64,000 nucleotides of DNA from Rhipicephalus microplus. Its lineage: Eukaryota; Arthropoda; Arachnida; Ixodida; Ixodidae. Of this stretch, positions 63,987 to 64,000 are shown piece after piece. The stretch lies in contig NW_027464588.1 in the NCBI RefSeq assembly GCF_043290135.1, positions 7,229,501 through 7,293,500 of the forward strand. Direction: 5' to 3'. How positions within the stretch are numbered: position 1 is the first letter of the stretch; the number at the start of each line of letters is the position of its first letter. The notes under the pieces were generated by a model that did no database searches, was not told where the DNA came from, and saw only the letters and a list, made by a program, of their open reading frames with translations. A program made the position numbers and the translations under genes.

Positions 63987-64000
63987 AGAATTCGCGCCCC

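Larger units (their letters stand above)
57572..64000 (+). mobile_element. non-LTR retrotransposon (LINE), I/R1/LOA-like, near full length
   Basis: GC content rises sharply at about 57575, where the THAP intron gives way to a leader starting about CCGCAGGCTGCTCGCAGCGA. A 375-bp leader, ORF1 and ORF2 follow. An RNase H domain after RT and three CCHC knuckles in ORF1 are features of the I superfamily (I, R1, LOA and relatives). The 3' UTR and tail lie beyond the window. The exact 5' end is not fixed because the upstream target duplication cannot be compared with the missing 3' end. ORF1 is intact, but ORF2 has two probable inactivating changes. Confidence 0.93.

Overview
The window looks like one contig stretch of an ixodid (hard) tick genome. 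Coding is exonic and split by GT-AG introns. The sequence carries at least nine copies or fragments of a tRNA-headed SINE ending in (A)CATATCAATCAAT, matching my memory of the Ruka-type SINEs of hard ticks. The remainder is dense, nested retroelement sequence. Tick origin is an inference; the genus cannot be settled by eye. There is no sign of a bacterial, plasmid or organelle sequence.

Layout. 1-4.1 kb: no recognisable gene, two SINEs. 4.09-9.33 kb: a complete but decayed Ty3/gypsy retrotransposon on the minus strand with two 172-bp LTRs (gag, protease, RT, RNase H and integrase all recognisable, all broken). 9.7-10.4 kb: two SINEs. 12.1-13.75 kb: a diverged tandem array with a period of about 112 bp. 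15.4-18.9 kb: a relic with two direct repeats of about 690 bp around a CCHC gag fragment. 18.9-22.1 kb: minisatellite and AT-rich sequence. 22.1-23.7 kb: a second gypsy relic (LTR, gag, protease). 25.9-27.6 kb, minus strand: a transposase-like gene with two frame breaks, both in homopolymers.

30.3-51.5 kb, plus strand: a candidate multi-exon host gene, assembled here from splice sites and reading phase (N-terminal domain exons, a coiled-coil exon, a Pro/Ser-rich exon, a 19-nt micro-exon and a terminal helical exon). One of its introns contains the most interesting object in the window, an intact 5.5-kb LTR retrotransposon (35417-40942). It has identical 224-bp LTRs, a 4-bp target duplication and a single 1428-residue polyprotein in the order Gag-protease-integrase-RT-RNase H. 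Integrase upstream of RT is the Gmr1-type order, and its Gag carries a SCAN-like capsid segment. By sequence it should be young and possibly active.

56.3-57.5 kb, plus strand: three exons of a THAP-domain gene with an in-frame TGA and a lost zinc ligand. 57.57 kb to the end: a GC-rich non-LTR retrotransposon (LINE) of the I/R1/LOA type, with ORF1 (three CCHC knuckles) and ORF2 (endonuclease, RT, RNase H) overlapping by 8 nt. It lies inside the presumed THAP intron, has lost an endonuclease histidine, and has a stop codon in its C-terminal zinc motif.

The coding story is therefore mostly mobile elements inserted into, and probably interrupting, a small number of host or domesticated genes. 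Exon models are made by eye and unverified; coordinates of decayed repeats are approximate.
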